Shown: piece by piece, positions 8,914 through 17,700 of the stretch
How the letters are laid out: each line of letters starts with the position of its first letter
How positions within the stretch are numbered: position 1 is the stretch's first letter
DNA from: Lentisphaera marina
GTDB taxonomy: Bacteria; Verrucomicrobiota; Lentisphaeria; Lentisphaerales; Lentisphaeraceae
Direction of reading: 5' to 3'
Assembly (NCBI RefSeq): GCF_028745505.1
Contig: NZ_JAQZZL010000001.1
Coordinates: forward strand, 1,054,001 to 1,118,000
Length of the DNA stretch: 64,000 nucleotides
The notes under the pieces: model-generated
What the model was told of the DNA's origin: nothing
Seen by the model: only the letters and a program-made list of their open reading frames with translations
Database searches by the model: none
Program-made: the position numbers and the translations under genes

Positions 8914-9306
8914 ATGAACGATACAATCGCAGACTTTCTTACTCGTTTAAGAAACGCAGGTATGGCGAATCTCGCCGAACTGAACATGCCTTCTTCAAAG
9001 GTTAATGCGTCTATCTCTTCCATCCTTAAAGAGGAAGGTTACATCGCAGACTACGAAGTCGTAGAATTAGAAAATAACAAGAAGGACCTCAAGGTTCAAC
9101 TTAAATATCACAAAGGTCAGCCACTTATCCAAGGACTCAAAAGAGTTTCAAAAGGTAGCTGCCGTATTTTTGTGAAAGCTGATCAAATTCCACGTGTACG
9201 TGGTGGACTTGGTATTGCTGTTATTTCAACTTCTAAAGGTATGATGACTGGTCAGAAAGCTAAAAGTGAAAACATCGGCGGCGAAGTTGTTGCCCTTGTT
9301 TGGTAA
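8914..9306 (+). CDS. rpsH: 30S ribosomal protein S8
   Basis: Primary 16S-binding protein; in E. coli also the translational repressor of the spc operon. It has the start D-T-I-A-D-F-L-T-R-L-R-N-A, the C-terminal G-G-L-G-I-A-V-I-S-T-S-K-G-M-M-T and G-G-E-V-V-A-L-V-W, and the typical 130 aa. No S8-type operator helix was identified by eye. Confidence 0.97.
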   Translation: MNDTIADFLTRLRNAGMANLAELNMPSSKVNASISSILKEEGYIADYEVVELENNKKDLKVQLKYHKGQPLIQGLKRVSKGSCRIFVKADQIPRVRGGLGIAVISTSKGMMTGQKAKSENIGGEVVALVW

Positions 9307-9324
9307 TTTTTAAGGAGATTCATC

Positions 9325-9870
9325 ATGTCAAGAATTGGTAATAAAGCAATTAGCATCACTGCAGGCGTTGAAGTTAAGATTTCTGGTAAAGAAGTCACTG
9401 TCAAAGGCCCTAAAGGTGAACTAAAACACACACTTACTCCTCGCGTAGAGGCCAGCGTTAACGCTGACTCAAACGAAGTTGAAGTAACTCGCCAGGACGA
9501 TAGCCGTTTTTCAAAAGCTGAGCATGGTCTTAACCGCAGTCTTATCAGTAACATGATTGTTGGTGTAAGCACTGGTTGGAAAAAAGAGCTAGAAATCCGT
9601 GGTACTGGTTTCAGAGGTGCTGTTCAAGGTAACAAGCTTAACTTAAACCTAGGTTACTCACACCCCATTAACTACGAGATCCCAGCAGGTATCCAGGTGA
9701 CTATGCCTGAACCTACAAAGATTATCGTTGAAGGAAGTGACAAACAACTCGTTGGTCAAGTATCCGCTAACATTCGTTTCTACAGAAAACCTGATGCCTA
9801 TAAAGGTAAAGGTGTTCGTTATGCGGATGAGCATATCGCACTTAAAGAAGGTAAGAGCGCTGGTAAATAA
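9325..9870 (+). CDS. rplF: 50S ribosomal protein L6
   Basis: Two-domain protein near the GTPase-associated centre. The N-terminus S-R-I-G-N-K-A-I, V-K-G-P-K-G-E-L and the C-terminal Y-K-G-K-G-V-R-Y are conserved. At 181 aa it has family length. AAGGAG precedes the ATG. Confidence 0.97.
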   Translation: MSRIGNKAISITAGVEVKISGKEVTVKGPKGELKHTLTPRVEASVNADSNEVEVTRQDDSRFSKAEHGLNRSLISNMIVGVSTGWKKELEIRGTGFRGAVQGNKLNLNLGYSHPINYEIPAGIQVTMPEPTKIIVEGSDKQLVGQVSANIRFYRKPDAYKGKGVRYADEHIALKEGKSAGK

Positions 9871-9891
9871 CAGCTGCGCCCGGAGATAATT

Positions 9892-10257
9892 ATGAGTACT
9901 AAAACTACAAAACAACAAAGAAAGCGCAGACACTGGCACATTCGTAGCAAAGTTGCTGGTACAGCAGAAAAGCCACGTATGGTCGTTTCACGCTCTCTTA
10001 ATCACATATCCGTTCAGTTTATCGATGATGTTGCTGGCAAGACTCTTGCTTCTGCATCTACAAAAGATAAAGCTTTCGAAGGAAACAATACACAAGCAGG
10101 CAACAAGGAAGGCGCTTCATTAGTTGGCACGATTGCTGCTAACAATGCAAAAGCTGCTGGAATTAGCAAAGTCGTTTTCGACCGCGCAGGTTTCCGTTTC
10201 CATGGTCGCGTAAAAGAGTTAGCTGACGCAGCGCGTGAAGCTGGCTTGGAATTCTAG
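9892..10257 (+). CDS. rplR: 50S ribosomal protein L18
   Basis: 5S rRNA-binding protein of the central protuberance. Family features are the basic N-terminus, [15 protein letters not shown], and the C-terminal [25 protein letters not shown]. At 121 aa it is full length. CGGAGA precedes the ATG. Confidence 0.97.
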   Translation: MSTKTTKQQRKRRHWHIRSKVAGTAEKPRMVVSRSLNHISVQFIDDVAGKTLASASTKDKAFEGNNTQAGNKEGASLVGTIAANNAKAAGISKVVFDRAGFRFHGRVKELADAAREAGLEF

Positions 10258-10266
10258 GAGATAGAA

Positions 10267-10779
10267 ATGAACGATAAGAAAAATCAAAAAGAAAACTCTT
10301 CTGACGCTCCAGAGCTCGACGAAAGAGTAGTAACCATTAACCGCTGTTCTAAAGTGGTTAAAGGTGGTCGTAACTTCAGTTTTTCAGCTCTCGTAGTTGT
10401 AGGCGATCACAAGGGTAACGTTGGCGTTGGTCTTGGTAAAGCAAACGAAGTTGTAGATGCAATTAAAAAGGGTGTAAACCTTGCAAAAGCTCACATGGTA
10501 AATGTTCCTCTTCATAAGATGACACTTCCACATGAATCGACTGCAAAGCACTCTGGTGCAAAAGTTGTTATTCGCCCTGCTTCTGAGGGTACAGGTCTTA
10601 TCGCTGGTGGCGGTATGCGTGCTGTACTTGAGCTTGCTGGTTACAGAGATGTACTTGCAAAATCACTCGGTTCAAACAATGCTATGAATGTTGTTCACGC
10701 AACTATGAAAGCTATTCAACAGCTTGAAAGTCGTGACGAGATCCTCACTAAGCGTGGCCTTAAGAAGGAGAACGCATAA
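10267..10779 (+). CDS. rpsE: 30S ribosomal protein S5
   Basis: Decoding-fidelity protein at the mRNA entry tunnel. It has the dsRNA-binding fold R-V-V-T-I-N-R-C-S-K-V-V-K-G-G-R followed by G-N-V-G-V-G-L-G-K-A-N-E-V, and the C-terminal G-G-M-R-A-V-L-E-L-A-G. A polar N-terminal extension of about 18 residues precedes the core. Its stop shares one base with the rplO ATG, leaving no room for rpmD (L30), which usually lies here. Confidence 0.97.
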   Translation: MNDKKNQKENSSDAPELDERVVTINRCSKVVKGGRNFSFSALVVVGDHKGNVGVGLGKANEVVDAIKKGVNLAKAHMVNVPLHKMTLPHESTAKHSGAKVVIRPASEGTGLIAGGGMRAVLELAGYRDVLAKSLGSNNAMNVVHATMKAIQQLESRDEILTKRGLKKENA

Positions 10780-11225
10780 TGAAGCTCAACTCATTCAACA
10801 AGCAGGCAACTGCCAAAAACCGTAAGCGCATCTGTCGTGGTGACGGTTCTGGTACTGGTCGCACTGGTGGTCGTGGTGAGAAAGGTCAGAAGTCTCGTTC
10901 TGGTAGCACAATCCGTCCTTACTTTGAGGGTGGTCAGATTCCACTTTTCCGTCGTTTACCACATAACCGTGGTTTCAAAGCGCGTAACCATAAGCAGTGG
11001 ACAATTGTCAACCTTTGTGACCTTGAAGAACACTTCAATGCAGGCGACACCATCGACGGTGATTCCCTTGTAGAGAAGAAATTAATTAGTGCTGTAGTAG
11101 GCGCTGGTTTAAAAGTTCTCGCCAATGGTGAAATTTCTAAAGCTTTAACTGTTAAAGCTAATAAATTTTCAAAAACTGCTTCTGATAAGATCGCCGCTGC
11201 CGGTGGTTCTGTAGAACTAGTTTAG
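10779..11225 (+). CDS. rplO: 50S ribosomal protein L15
   Basis: Assembly protein that organises 23S domains. The Gly/Arg-rich N-terminal extension (R-G-D-G-S-G-T-G-R-T-G-G-R-G-x-K-G-Q-K-S-R-S-G) is diagnostic, followed by F-E-G-G-Q-x-P-L-F-R-R-L-P. At 148 aa it is full length. Coupled to rpsE through TAATG; 15 nt before secY. Confidence 0.97.
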   Translation: MKLNSFNKQATAKNRKRICRGDGSGTGRTGGRGEKGQKSRSGSTIRPYFEGGQIPLFRRLPHNRGFKARNHKQWTIVNLCDLEEHFNAGDTIDGDSLVEKKLISAVVGAGLKVLANGEISKALTVKANKFSKTASDKIAAAGGSVELV

Positions 11226-11240
11226 TAATAGGATTCTGTA

Positions 11241-12602
11241 ATGCTTTCAGCTTTTCAAAATATGTTAAAAGTACAAGACCTTCGTAAGAAGTTATTGTAC
11301 ACGGTTTGGGTCATCGTTTTAGTACGTGTACTTAAAAATGTCCCTATACCAGGAATTGATCTTAATGTTCTCGCAGATTTGCTTGATCATGTTAAAAATC
11401 AATCTGACAGTGCCAACAAACTTGTTGGTATGGCCAACGTATTTTCTGGTGGAGCATTACAGAAGCTTGCCATTGGTGTACTAGGTATCATGCCGTATAT
11501 TACGGCATCGATTATCATGCAGCTCATGACTCCTGTGTTCCCAAATTTGGAGAAACTCAAAAAAGACGGATCACATGGACGTCAGAAGCTCAACCAATAC
11601 ACGCGCTACATGACAATTGTTATTTGTGCGGTTCAAAGTGCGATGATGGCTGTAGCCATGCATACGCCCTCAAAACTTTTAGGTGTTCCTGGTTTTGAGA
11701 ATCTAGTTATTAACAAAGGCTCTGCTTTTGTAATTCAAACAACTATTATCGTTACTGCTTCCGCAATTCTTATTATGTGGTTAGGTGAGCAAATAACTGA
11801 TAAAGGTTTAGGTAATGGTGCTTCAATTATCATTACTATTAACGTTCTTTCTTCTATGCCTCAGGCATTCGCAGCTGTTTACTCAAAATACCAAGAGGGT
11901 GAATGGAACCTTGTTCAAATCCTCGTTGTTGTGGGTATACTCTTTCTCGTTACAGCTGCTACCGTTGCCCTCGTTCAGGGTATGCGAAAAATCCCTTTAA
12001 AATACGCACGAGATGCCTCTAGTCGCAATGCGATGATTGAAAAGACATCTTACCTCCCACTCAAAGTCAATCACGCTGGTGTAATGCCGATTATCTTTGC
12101 CTCGGCATTGATGATGTTCCCGCCGATGATTATTAATAAAATTGGTGGCGACTTTGCACGAACTGTAGCTCCATTCTTTGATTTCGGTAGCACTTCTTAC
12201 CTCATTATTCAGGGTGTAATGATTTTAGTCTTCACTTTCTTCTGGGTTGCAACACAGTTCAATCCAATTCAAATTGCTGATGATTTGAACCGTTCTGGCG
12301 CTTTCGTTCCTGGTCATAGACCTGGTGAGCCAACTTCTAAGTTTTTAAATGACACAATGACTAGAATTACAGTTGCAGGCGCAATTTTCCTTGTTATATT
12401 GGCGCTCCTTCCTTACGTTCTTATGAACGCTTTAGGATCTGGTTCAACTGACTTTATCATTACTCAGTTCTTTGGTGGAACAAGCTTATTGATTATGGTT
12501 GGCGTTGTACTTCAAACAATGCAGCAAATTGAAGTTCAGTTAGTCCAGAACAATTACGACGGTTTCATTACCGGCGGAAGATTGAGAAGCCGTAAAGGTT
12601 AA
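11241..12602 (+). CDS. secY: Protein translocase subunit SecY
   Basis: Channel subunit of the SecYEG translocon in the inner membrane. At 453 aa it has ten predicted transmembrane segments. The N-terminal R-x-x-K-K-L-L-Y-T, the plug region with F-S-G-G-A-L-Q-K, the conserved I-M-P-Y-I-T-A-S-I-I-M-Q-L and the cytoplasmic R-K-I-P-L-K-Y-A loop are present. It is the last protein gene of the operon; the usual adk, map, infA and rpsM do not follow. The first tRNA-Val begins 8 nt after the stop, with no terminator between. Confidence 0.97.
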   Translation: MLSAFQNMLKVQDLRKKLLYTVWVIVLVRVLKNVPIPGIDLNVLADLLDHVKNQSDSANKLVGMANVFSGGALQKLAIGVLGIMPYITASIIMQLMTPVFPNLEKLKKDGSHGRQKLNQYTRYMTIVICAVQSAMMAVAMHTPSKLLGVPGFENLVINKGSAFVIQTTIIVTASAILIMWLGEQITDKGLGNGASIIITINVLSSMPQAFAAVYSKYQEGEWNLVQILVVVGILFLVTAATVALVQGMRKIPLKYARDASSRNAMIEKTSYLPLKVNHAGVMPIIFASALMMFPPMIINKIGGDFARTVAPFFDFGSTSYLIIQGVMILVFTFFWVATQFNPIQIADDLNRSGAFVPGHRPGEPTSKFLNDTMTRITVAGAIFLVILALLPYVLMNALGSGSTDFIITQFFGGTSLLIMVGVVLQTMQQIEVQLVQNNYDGFITGGRLRSRKG

Positions 12603-12610
12603 CATTTTCC

Positions 12611-12687
12611 GGGCGATTAGCTCAGCTGGCTAGAGCGACTGGTTTACACCCAGTAGGTCGGGGGTTCAAGTCCCTCATCGCCCACCA
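12611..12687 (+). tRNA. tRNA-Val (anticodon UAC), copy 1
   Basis: Complete cloverleaf: acceptor GGGCGAT/ATCGCCC, D stem GCTC/GAGC, anticodon stem ACTGG/CCAGT with loop TTTACAC (anticodon TAC), T stem GGGGG/CCCTC with TTCAAGT, discriminator A and an encoded CCA. It reads GUA and probably GUG/GUU. It starts 8 nt after the secY stop and so is probably co-transcribed with the ribosomal operon. Confidence 0.98.
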
Positions 12688-12743
12688 TTTACATATTGCG
12701 ATTATCGCAAAGCCATTCAGAGAAATCTGAAGACCGAATTATC

Positions 12744-12820
12744 GGGCGATTAGCTCAGCTGGCTAGAGCGACTGGTTTACACCCAGTAGGTCGGGGGTTC
12801 AAGTCCCTCATCGCCCACCA
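12744..12820 (+). tRNA. tRNA-Val (UAC), copy 2
   Basis: Identical in all 77 bases to copy 1, including CCA. Preceded by spacer 1 (12688-12743). Confidence 0.98.
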
Positions 12821-12876
12821 TTTACATATTGCGATTATCGCAAAGCCATTCAGAGAAATCTGAAGACCGAATTATC

Positions 12877-12953
12877 GGGCGATTAGCTCAGCTGGCTAGA
12901 GCGACTGGTTTACACCCAGTAGGTCGGGGGTTCAAGTCCCTCATCGCCCACCA
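12877..12953 (+). tRNA. tRNA-Val (UAC), copy 3
   Basis: Identical to copy 1. Preceded by spacer 2 (12821-12876), which is identical to spacer 1. Confidence 0.98.
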
Positions 12954-13009
12954 TTTACATATTGCGATTATCGCAAAGCCATTCAGAGAAATCTGAAGAC
13001 CGAATTACC

Positions 13010-13086
13010 GGGCGATTAGCTCAGCTGGCTAGAGCGACTGGTTTACACCCAGTAGGTCGGGGGTTCAAGTCCCTCATCGCCCACCA
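13010..13086 (+). tRNA. tRNA-Val (UAC), copy 4
   Basis: Identical to copy 1. Preceded by spacer 3 (12954-13009), one T-to-C change from spacer 1. Confidence 0.98.
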
Positions 13087-13146
13087 CTCACATATTGTGC
13101 TTAGCGCAAAGCCATTCAGAGAGATCTGAAAAAGTACCGAACTATC

Positions 13147-13223
13147 GGGCGATTAGCTCAGCTGGCTAGAGCGACTGGTTTACACCCAGTAGGTCGGGGG
13201 TTCAAGTCCCTCATCGCCCACCA
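13147..13223 (+). tRNA. tRNA-Val (UAC), copy 5
   Basis: Identical to copy 1. Preceded by spacer 4 (13087-13146), the first of the second spacer type: first hairpin closed by C-G, with one G-T wobble, and a GAGA loop in the second hairpin. Confidence 0.98.
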
Positions 13224-13283
13224 CTCACATATTGCGCTTAGCGCAAAGCCATTCAGAGAGATCTGAAAAATTACCGAATTATC

Positions 13284-13360
13284 GGGCGATTAGCTCAGCT
13301 GGCTAGAGCGACTGGTTTACACCCAGTAGGTCGGGGGTTCAAGTCCCTCATCGCCCACCA
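13284..13360 (+). tRNA. tRNA-Val (UAC), copy 6
   Basis: Identical to copy 1. Preceded by spacer 5 (13224-13283): first hairpin TTGCGC/GCGCAA, second hairpin with GAGA loop. Confidence 0.98.
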
Positions 13361-13421
13361 ATTTACATATTGCGCCTAGCGCAAAGCCATTCACATAAAT
13401 CTGAAAAAGTACCGAATTATC

Positions 13422-13498
13422 GGGCGATTAGCTCAGCTGGCTAGAGCGACTGGTTTACACCCAGTAGGTCGGGGGTTCAAGTCCCTCATCGCCCACCA
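13422..13498 (+). tRNA. tRNA-Val (UAC), copy 7
   Basis: Identical to copy 1. Preceded by spacer 6 (13361-13421), where the second hairpin is disrupted (TTCACATAAATCTGAA). Confidence 0.98.
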
Positions 13499-13557
13499 CT
13501 CACATATTGCGCTTAGCGCAAAGCCATTCAGAGAAATCTGAAAAGTACCGAATTATC

Positions 13558-13634
13558 GGGCGATTAGCTCAGCTGGCTAGAGCGACTGGTTTACACCCAG
13601 TAGGTCGGGGGTTCAAGTCCCTCATCGCCCACCA
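13558..13634 (+). tRNA. tRNA-Val (UAC), copy 8
   Basis: Identical to copy 1. Preceded by spacer 7 (13499-13557) and followed after 5 nt by the terminator that ends the array. Confidence 0.98.
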
Positions 13635-13639
13635 TTTTT

Positions 13640-13671
13640 GAGCCACAGTTATTAGAACTGTGGCTCTTTTT
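13640..13671 (+). terminator. Rho-independent terminator of the secY/tRNA-Val transcript
   Basis: Perfect 11-bp stem GAGCCACAGTT/AACTGTGGCTC with a 5-nt loop, followed by TTTTTG. It lies 5 nt after the CCA of tRNA copy 8. Confidence 0.93.
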
Positions 13672-14056
13672 GTTTAATATATAAAAAAGTTTTAAAAAAT
13701 TTAATAAGTCGCGACAGATTGTCTTTTTCAGTTCCGTATACTCTATAGAGACACTTTCCGAGGAGTATGAAGAAGGCGCTACACAGAGAACTTGATTTTG
13801 TTCGTCTTTTTATAGGAATCATAAGCCCATGTCGTAAGACATGGGCTTTTTTTGGCTTACCATATAATCGCCGGGTTTTCTAATAGCTGTAGAACAGATA
13901 GCTGTTTATCATTAATATCTTAGGAAATTGCGTTCTCTAAGTGACAGGTCAATTAGCAGTCTATTGTTAAAATATAATTAACATGAGTCTTTAGTGTCAA
14001 TTTATTGATATTGATACGATTATATACTTAATTCTAATAAAGTAAGTTGGTGTATA
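13672..14056. other. Intergenic region with a second strong terminator, no recognised gene
   Basis: A 385-bp gap between the tRNA array and the pseudopilin. It holds the terminator at 13823-13853 with no gene assigned upstream, so a short transcript from about 13735 to 13853 is possible. A 38-codon frame (ATG 13767) runs through the terminator stem and is probably meaningless. The part from 13860 to 14056 is AT-rich and presumably has the pilin promoter; no convincing -35/-10 pair was found. Confidence 0.5.
13823..13853 (+). terminator. Orphan rho-independent terminator
   Basis: Stem AAGCCCATGTC/GACATGGGCTT with a GTAA loop and a following T run. It is 150 bp past the array terminator with no annotated gene between, suggesting an unrecognised small RNA. 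Confidence 0.85.
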
Positions 14057-14728
14057 ATGCGTAAGTTTAGTTTGATTGAGCTCTTAGTTGTCATGGCAAT
14101 AATTGGTATTTTAGCTTCCTTGGTTTTACCTGCTTTAAGTAAAGCCCGTAGTACAGCAAAAACTATTGATTGCGTCAGTGAGATGAAGCAATATGGAATC
14201 GCGCACTTTATGTACCTAAGTGACAATGATACTAAATTTAGTAAGTCATATTATGGTGGAGAACAGTATTATACAAATGATAAAGTGGTGACAGATGGTG
14301 CGGCACCACTTCATACTCAAGTGATTTTAGATAGTTTATATACCAACAATAAAGAATTATACATGTGCACAGAGTCACTTGAAACGGGTGCAGACTCATT
14401 TAAAGGGGACCGTTCATTTAATACTGAAATCATTCGAAACAATGGTTCTTTTACTCCAGAAGGTATTAATTATCGAGATATTGAACCTAAACAAATTTTT
14501 AAGCCATCACAGTTCATGATTTTGACCGATACTAATTCGGGCTGGTTAAAAACTGATACGCCTGAAAGAATCCAAGTGCGTCACAGTAATAAATCAAAGC
14601 TCAATCACCTGTGGTTAGATGGAAGCGTCAATACAAAAATTTGGACTTCGTTTTACAATAATGCACAGTGGATTCAGCCTAATGCGAATTCACAAGTTAG
14701 TTTTTCAGACACCTTCAGTTTTGACTAA
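14057..14728 (+). CDS. Pseudopilin-like protein with type IV prepilin N-terminus
   Basis: Secreted or surface protein of 223 aa. The N-terminus M-R-K-F-S-L-I-E-L-L-V-V is a class III prepilin signal with the conserved Glu five residues after the cleavage point, then the hydrophobic helix A-I-I-G-I-L-A-S-L-V-L-P-A-L-S-K-A-R. Near the C-terminus, L-N-H-L-W-L-D-G-S-V resembles the H-x-x-x-x-D-G motif seen in the large pilin-like families of Lentisphaerae and Planctomycetes. The middle is not recognised. No other secretion genes are nearby. It converges on the Mur fusion with 5 nt between stops. Confidence 0.85.
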   Translation: MRKFSLIELLVVMAIIGILASLVLPALSKARSTAKTIDCVSEMKQYGIAHFMYLSDNDTKFSKSYYGGEQYYTNDKVVTDGAAPLHTQVILDSLYTNNKELYMCTESLETGADSFKGDRSFNTEIIRNNGSFTPEGINYRDIEPKQIFKPSQFMILTDTNSGWLKTDTPERIQVRHSNKSKLNHLWLDGSVNTKIWTSFYNNAQWIQPNANSQVSFSDTFSFD

Positions 14729-14733
14729 ACTTG

Positions 14734-17700
14734 CTATGTATTAGTTAAAGCAGCTTTAGCTAATCCACAACATAGTTCTGTGAAGCTAAGACCATCGTGC
14801 TTAGCAGCCTTGGGCAATAAAGAACTCGCAGTAAAGCCAGGCATGGTATTAGCCTCTAGAATAATAAAATCATCCTTTTCAGGATTCCAGATCATATCGA
14901 CTCGCATCAAGTGTCGACCCGTGAGGATTGTAAAGGCCTCTTCACCGCATTTTTTTAGTCGTTCACAGACATCTTCGGGAATTTGTTTTGGGGGACAATT
15001 ATATTGAGTTTTTCCATTGCTATATGTGTACTTTGCATCGTAATCAAAAAAACCTTCTGGAGGAATAATTTCTACTACGCTTAAGGCCTGGCCATCAATG
15101 AGACCGACAGTGCATTCAACGCCTTGAAAAAAGCTTTCAACCAGTACGGTGTCATCATTATCAAAAGCTAATTCTATAGCCTTTTGTAAGTCTTCTTCTT
15201 TTTCGACCAGGCTAAGGCTAATACTCGAACCTTGACGATTAGGTTTAACCACACAAGGGAAGGATATGTTGTTAGGCAGACCTTCATCCTTTGATCTTAG
15301 CACGAATGATTCACAAACGGGAAGTCCCGCTTTGCGGAGTTCACAAACAGTGGCGTCCTTATCGATACATAGTTCACTGGAAGTAATGTCACAGCCTACG
15401 TAGGGAAAGCCTTGTTCTTCTATGAGTTTTTGGACCTGGCCATCTTCTCCAAACTCGCCATGGAGGACAGGAAATACGATGTCAGTATCAGCTGATAGTT
15501 GAGGAATAGTAAAATCAGTGATGTCTATTTCATTAACAGTATGACCACCATCACGGAGCGCTTTTGCGACAGCTTCTGCAGATTGCAGGGAAATGGATCG
15601 TTCGCTAGAGGGGCCACCTTTCAAGACGGCGATTTTAAGAGCTTTAACTACGTTGATTTTGCGATTATCGCTAAAGACGACTTCTTGCTGTAGACGAATG
15701 CCACAAGCATCATAAACCCCTTGTTGAACATATTCCATGATACGAGCGTATTCGTCTGCCGAGCATTTGTCTTCATTGATAAAAAAGTTTGCATGTAAGT
15801 CAGAGACTCCACAGTGAGGAAAACTAAGAGATTTAAAGCCGTATTTATCAATTAATTGACCAGCTGCCACATCACCAGGGTTACGGAAAGCACAGCCAGG
15901 GTTTCTTCCACCAGGTTGAGTTTTTTTACGGAAATCTCGCGTACTCTGTACGATGGCTTTTGAACGTTGAGGAACAGCGGGTTTAAAGTGCATATCAATA
16001 TGAGTAATAATGAAATCTTTTGGAAGTGAACAAGATCTATATTCCCAAGTGATTTCGTTTGTACTATATGATTTTTCCTCGCCATCTTTATTAAGACCAT
16101 AGACTGCGCTAACAAATTCTGAGGTCTCTAAGCCTTGAGCACCGGCATTCATACGAATGCCTCCACCAATTGAGCCTGGGACGGCCGCGAGAGCCTCTGC
16201 ACCGCCAAGATTATCTTCTTGGAGTCGTTTAATGAGTTTGAGCCATTTAACACCAGCGCCAACGCGTGCAGTTTTACCTTTGATATCTATTTCTGAAAAA
16301 TCTCCTAGACGTAAACGAATGATGAGGCCATCAAAGAGTTGATCACAACCCACCATGTTGGAGCCTGCGCCCAATATGAGTGTTTTTAGTGAATAGCGTT
16401 TAGTAAACTTAATGAGTTCTTGGAGCTCAGCGGTAGTTTTTGGTTCATAGCAAGCGTGTTGAGTTTTTCCTGCTCCCAAAGTGGTGATTTCGGCCCATTC
16501 GGGTTCATGTAAAATTGTGAGCTCTGGAAGTCGTTCAGAAATGCTATGTGAAATAAGTTGGTTTTTGATCCAAGGAATGATGTCTTTTACTGTAGCAGCA
16601 CCAATAACAGTGATGATACAGTGCTCAGTAGTAGGTGTTTGTGCGAGTACTTTTTCAGCGTTGTATTCCCAGTCTTCTCCTGTAAATACTTCTGCTTTAG
16701 GACTAAGCAGGAGACGAAGTTTCTCTAATGAAGGTGAGTCTTGACGAGAAGACCACGCAGAAAAAGGTGGAGCAAGAAAAATTTTATCGAAGTGTTTAAG
16801 CTCTTCGGCAAAGGCTTCGGTATAGGACTCTAAACGCTCATAACGATGAGGCTGAAAGACGGCTATTTTGTAGTAGGGGTCGTATTGCTCTTCAATGGCT
16901 GAATTAAGAGCCTTGAGTTCTTTGGGGTGGTGAGCATAGTCTTCAAACAGGGTGAGGAAAGCCGTTTCGAAATGCACTTGTGAGCGTCTTTGTACACCAC
17001 AAAATTGACTAAGGACTGTTTTCGCGTCTTCAGTATTAATGCCTTCATTTGAACACGCGGCAATTGCGAGGCTCGCATTGAGGCGCATGAAATCGCCTTT
17101 TTGGGTTAATTGTAAATCAGAGTCAGTTGAAATGTAATTGATATTGTCAATATTCTTGAGGACTGAGTGACAAGAATTTTCATCGCTTGCGTATAGTGTT
17201 TGGCTTTGTTTAGCAAAGCTACGAAAGTTGTCGTAGAGTTGATTGACTCCACCAACACTCCATGAATGGTCGTCGTCAGTGTTGACAAGTACTCCTGTGC
17301 TGGGGTTTAAGGCAGCAATCGTGCCATCAGATTCATCGGCCTCAATAATAAGTGGCCCATTGAGATTGAACTTGGCAGCAGGGAAATGATTTGAGTTTAG
17401 ATCTCCACCTATCATCCAAGAAGCAGGGGTATCCGTTTGCTTAAAAATCCAAGCACACATCGATGTTACGGTAGTTTTGCCATGAGAACCACCTACCGCA
17501 ATAACTTTAGGAAAACATGTACAGAGTTCTTTTAAAAAATCTTGACGGGAAAGAATACTTAATCCAATATTTGTGGCATTTTCCAACTCAAGGTTATCAC
17601 TTTTGACAGCACTACTAATGACAACTAGGCTTATACTCGGTTTGATGAGCTCGCCTTCTTGGTGGTAGGAAATACGAATTCCACTATCTTCTAGTTCACG

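Larger units (their letters stand above)
12611..13634 (+). repeat. Tandem array of eight identical tRNA-Val genes with seven conserved spacers
   Basis: The unit is a 77-bp tRNA plus a 56-61 bp spacer. All eight tRNA copies are identical; spacers 1 and 2 are identical to each other, spacer 3 differs by one base, and spacers 4-7 differ by small substitutions and indels. Each spacer has an inverted repeat TTGCG(A/C)-n3-(T/G)CGCAA and, except in spacer 6, a second one, TTCAGA-GAAA/GAGA-TCTGAA. No promoter-like boxes are seen inside spacers and a terminator is found only after copy 8, so one long precursor is expected. Confidence 0.95.

Noticed and set aside
12611..13634. Regular 133-138 bp repeat considered as a CRISPR array or satellite
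   Set aside because: The conserved unit is a complete tRNA-Val and the intervening segments are also conserved, unlike unique CRISPR spacers.
13767..13883. 38-codon frame starting ATG 13767 behind GAGGAG
   Set aside because: The Shine-Dalgarno is too close to the ATG and the frame runs through a strong terminator stem; no recognisable product.
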